From contig NZ_JARYGY010000005.1 in NCBI RefSeq assembly GCF_029906345.1, positions 186,001-250,000 on the forward strand: 64,000 nucleotides of DNA, read 5' to 3'. Origin of the DNA: Aquimarina mycalae (GTDB lineage Bacteria; Bacteroidota; Bacteroidia; Flavobacteriales; Flavobacteriaceae). Below are positions 61,871-64,000 of the stretch, one piece after another (position 1 is the first letter of the stretch; the number at the start of each line of letters is the position of its first letter). The notes beneath the pieces were generated by a model, which was given only the letters and a program-made list of their open reading frames with translations, did no database searches and was not told where the DNA came from. A program made the translations under genes and the position numbers.

Positions 61871-61897
61871 AAACCATCTTAAAATTTAAGATGGTTT
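61871..61897 (-). terminator. Terminator of the lysine-rich lipoprotein gene
   Basis: AAACCATCTT (61871-61880) pairs with AAGATGGTTT (61888-61897). On the minus strand a T tract follows. It lies 28 bases after the stop of the lipoprotein gene. Confidence 0.8.
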
Positions 61898-61925
61898 AGA
61901 TTATTAGTTGTTAGTGATGTAATCG

Positions 61926-62390
61926 TTACATCTGCTTATTTAAAGCATCGATCTGTTGAGATTTTTTCTGAATATATTTACTCATTTTCTCTATTTCATC
62001 TCCAGAAAGTGTAGAAATCAATGTTCTATATTGTTTAGTTAAACTACTACTGGCTTCACTTAATTTTAAAAAAGCATCCATATCTGCTTTTGCTTCTACA
62101 GCTTTTTTATAATTCGCTACATATGCTTCATAATCCCTAACATATTTTCTAGCTGCTGTATTTTCAAAAGATGGAGCTCCTGGAGGAACGATGTCAGTTT
62201 TTGGTTTCTTTTTTTTCTTTTTCTTCTTTTTTACAACAGGTTTCTTTTCTTCAACTACCTCTTCTGCAACATCTGTTGAGTCTACAACCTCTTCTACTAC
62301 TTCTAACTTATCAGATTTAGGGTCTTTTTTACACGATACTATAGACGCGAATAAAAGACATAAAAGTGAACTCAAAAAGATATTTCTCAT
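61926..62390 (-). CDS. Lysine-rich lipoprotein of unknown function
   Basis: The 154-residue protein has a lipoprotein signal (lipobox SIVSC, Cys20). After it comes a low-complexity stretch of acidic/Val repeats (VVEEVVDSTDVAEEVVEE) and then nine consecutive lysines near residues 54-62, ending in a Pro-rich linker. The last 90 residues are helical (FENTAARKYVRDYEAYVANY, MDAFLKLSEASSSLTKQYRT, EKMSKYIQKKSQQIDALNKQ). The design resembles a tethered spacer with a helical domain. I do not recognise a family. Confidence 0.75.
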   Translation of the reverse strand: MRNIFLSSLLCLLFASIVSCKKDPKSDKLEVVEEVVDSTDVAEEVVEEKKPVVKKKKKKKKKPKTDIVPPGAPSFENTAARKYVRDYEAYVANYKKAVEAKADMDAFLKLSEASSSLTKQYRTLISTLSGDEIEKMSKYIQKKSQQIDALNKQM

Positions 62391-62462
62391 AATTATAACA
62401 GGCTATTAATTAGTTTTTATTCAAAGTTATTTATTGATTAGCCAATTTTATGTTAAACTCGC

Positions 62463-63833
62463 TTATTGCAAAAGTACCTTTAATTCTTCTAAATTCATTG
62501 TTTCCTGAGTACCAGTTTCCATGTTTTTTACTGTAAACATGTTATTTTCAATTTCTGAAGTCCCAGCAAGAATTACAAAAGGAATAACTCTCTTATTGGC
62601 ATACTTCATCTGCTTATTCATTTTAGCACTGTCAGGATACAATTCTGCAATGATCCCATAATCCCTAAGCTGATGTATAGTTTTTAGACAATATAATGCT
62701 TCAGTTTCACCAAAATTAACAAATAATACTTTTGTTGAAGGAGCTACGGTTTTAGGAAACAACCCTAATTCTTCAAGTACCAAATATATTCTATCCAATC
62801 CAAAAGAAATACCAACACCACTTACATCTTTTAATCCAAAAATACCTGTAAGATCATCATAACGACCTCCTCCTCCTATAGATCCCATCTTCACTCCTTC
62901 TGGAGCAGAAACCTCAAAAATCGCACCAGTATAATAGTTTAAACCACGTGCCAGCGTAACATCCAGATCAAGTACAGCGGTGTCTAAAGGGATTTCATTG
63001 ATTGTATTCGTAATAAATTCTAATTCTTCTACTCCTTTTATTCCCTCTTCAGAAGCACTTAATAATTCCCTTAATTTATTAATTTTTTCTGACGTAGTCC
63101 CAGTAAAATTGAAAAGAGGTTTTACTTTTTCAATAGCTGCCTCAGAAATTCCTTTATTCAGCATTTCTTTTTTAACTCCTTCTTCACCTATTTTATCCAA
63201 CTTATCAAGAGCTACTGTAAAGTCAATCAATTTATCACTTGCACCTATAACCTCTGCTATTCCAGATAGAATTTTGCGGTTATTCATTTTAATCGTAACC
63301 CCTTTTAAACCAAGTTTACTAAATACTTTATCATATAGCTGAATGAAATCAACTTCTTGCCATAGAGATCTACTTCCTACCACATCTGCATCACATTGAT
63401 AAAATTCTCTAAATCGACCTTTCTGTGGTCGATCTGCGCGCCAAACAGGTTGTATTTGATATCTTTTAAACGGAAAATCAATTTCATTTTGATGCTGTAC
63501 TACATAACGAGCAAACGGAACTGTCAGATCATATCGAAGTGCTTTTTCACTTATTTTAGAAGTAATTTTTGCACTTTCTTTACTGGCATATAACGAATCA
63601 TCAACTTTATTCAGATAATCTCCACTATTTAATATATTAAAAATCAACCGATCACCTTCTTCTCCATACTTCCCCATTAGCGTATCACTATTTTCAAAAC
63701 TTGGAGTTTCAATAGGATGAAATCCAAATAATTGAAACTGTTCTTTAATAGTATTTATGATATAATTTCTCTTTGCGACTTCTACTGGTGAAAAATCCCG
63801 AGTTCCTTTTGGTATAGAAGGTTTCTGTGCCAT
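62463..63833 (-). CDS. hisS: Histidyl-tRNA synthetase
   Basis: The enzyme charges tRNA-His. From ATG 63833 ([14 protein letters not shown]) it has 456 residues. The frame is open 19 residues further, but those are basic and non-conserved, and the [16 protein letters not shown] start matches the class. Motifs: [42 protein letters not shown] (motif 2), [15 protein letters not shown], and [22 protein letters not shown] (motif 3). The C-terminal anticodon domain is complete. Confidence 0.95.
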   Translation of the reverse strand: MAQKPSIPKGTRDFSPVEVAKRNYIINTIKEQFQLFGFHPIETPSFENSDTLMGKYGEEGDRLIFNILNSGDYLNKVDDSLYASKESAKITSKISEKALRYDLTVPFARYVVQHQNEIDFPFKRYQIQPVWRADRPQKGRFREFYQCDADVVGSRSLWQEVDFIQLYDKVFSKLGLKGVTIKMNNRKILSGIAEVIGASDKLIDFTVALDKLDKIGEEGVKKEMLNKGISEAAIEKVKPLFNFTGTTSEKINKLRELLSASEEGIKGVEELEFITNTINEIPLDTAVLDLDVTLARGLNYYTGAIFEVSAPEGVKMGSIGGGGRYDDLTGIFGLKDVSGVGISFGLDRIYLVLEELGLFPKTVAPSTKVLFVNFGETEALYCLKTIHQLRDYGIIAELYPDSAKMNKQMKYANKRVIPFVILAGTSEIENNMFTVKNMETGTQETMNLEELKVLLQ

Positions 63834-64000
63834 TATTAATTGTTTGCTTATTATTTTTTTTGTTATCAGTTTCAGATTACCTATTAGCAAACACTAACCA
63901 TCCACTACTAACTTTTTAAGGATGTAAATATCTAAAAAAGCTTTAAAATTTTAGTGGAAAACCACAAAGAGTTTTACTTACTGTCATAAAATTTAGTTTT

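Noticed and set aside
62191..62409. Plus-strand frame with a long Phe run
   Set aside because: It is the complement of the lysine run of the lipoprotein gene.
63834..63890. 19-residue N-terminal extension of HisS
   Set aside because: It is basic and without a conserved motif; the [14 protein letters not shown] start is typical.
1..64000. Prophage, insertion sequence, CRISPR or defence island
   Set aside because: I saw no transposase, integrase, direct-repeat array, restriction or toxin gene in either strand.

Overview
The window looks like a piece of chromosome from a marine member of the Flavobacteriaceae (Bacteroidota), possibly close to Aquimarina; the genus is a guess from gene content. 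The DNA is AT-rich. Genes lack strong Shine-Dalgarno sequences. Several are preceded by the Bacteroidota -7 element TAnnTTTG, two of them (HU and tRNA-Met) with TTG exactly 19 bases upstream. Lipoproteins and family content (DUF4290, DUF2911, LamG lipoprotein with an SDDD export signal) fit the same group. I see no prophage, insertion sequence, CRISPR array or conjugative element. This is mostly core genome with several accessory metabolic blocks.

Layout. 0-3.3 kb: the end of a substrate-binding protein, three tandem paralogous outer-membrane barrels, and a 58-residue membrane microprotein. 3.3-7.1 kb: ung, mutS2 (without its Smr nuclease domain), a small secreted protein and a Cro-like regulator. 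7.2-13 kb: two sodium:solute symporters flanking a PIG-L deacetylase and a 36-residue membrane peptide, apparently one uptake/processing unit. 13-20.6 kb: oxidoreductase, membrane protein/HTH pair, DUF2911 protein, aquaporin, and a SRPBCC-SDR-photolyase operon. 20.6-27.4 kb: a LysR regulator divergent from hutH-hutI-hutU-hutG, the complete four-step route from histidine to glutamate plus formamide. 27.5-33.1 kb: membrane proteins, a hybrid-topology PAS histidine kinase, an orphan C39-like cysteine peptidase, a lipase-like hydrolase and a SMI1/KNR4-like protein.

33.2-45.1 kb is a long all-minus cluster for acyl-CoA breakdown: a Crp/Fnr regulator, two acyl-CoA dehydrogenases, three SDRs, an ECI1-like enoyl-CoA isomerase, two zinc-free MDR reductases, a MaoC hydratase, and an ACAD10/11-type pair (an aminoglycoside-phosphotransferase-fold kinase next to an ACAD11-like dehydrogenase). 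That pair resembles LvaA and LvaC of levulinate catabolism. The cluster is therefore a good candidate for a 4-hydroxyacyl-CoA pathway working by phosphorylation and phosphate elimination, and it is the most interesting system here. Just beyond it lies a 32-codon gene with its own promoter and terminator, then an AT-rich gap with five TGTTRATAA-type 9-mers.

45.9-64 kb: LamG surface lipoprotein, DEAD-box helicase, murA (fosfomycin-target Cys replaced by Asp), DUF4290 and DUF493 proteins, a Tat-exported molybdenum hydroxylase with its 2Fe-2S subunit and XdhC/MocA-type maturation factors, a P-loop kinase, a RecQ-family helicase, fmt, HU, yqgE, an aminotransferase IV, a START-like protein, tRNA-Met(CAT) with an odd T-loop, a lysine-rich lipoprotein and hisS.
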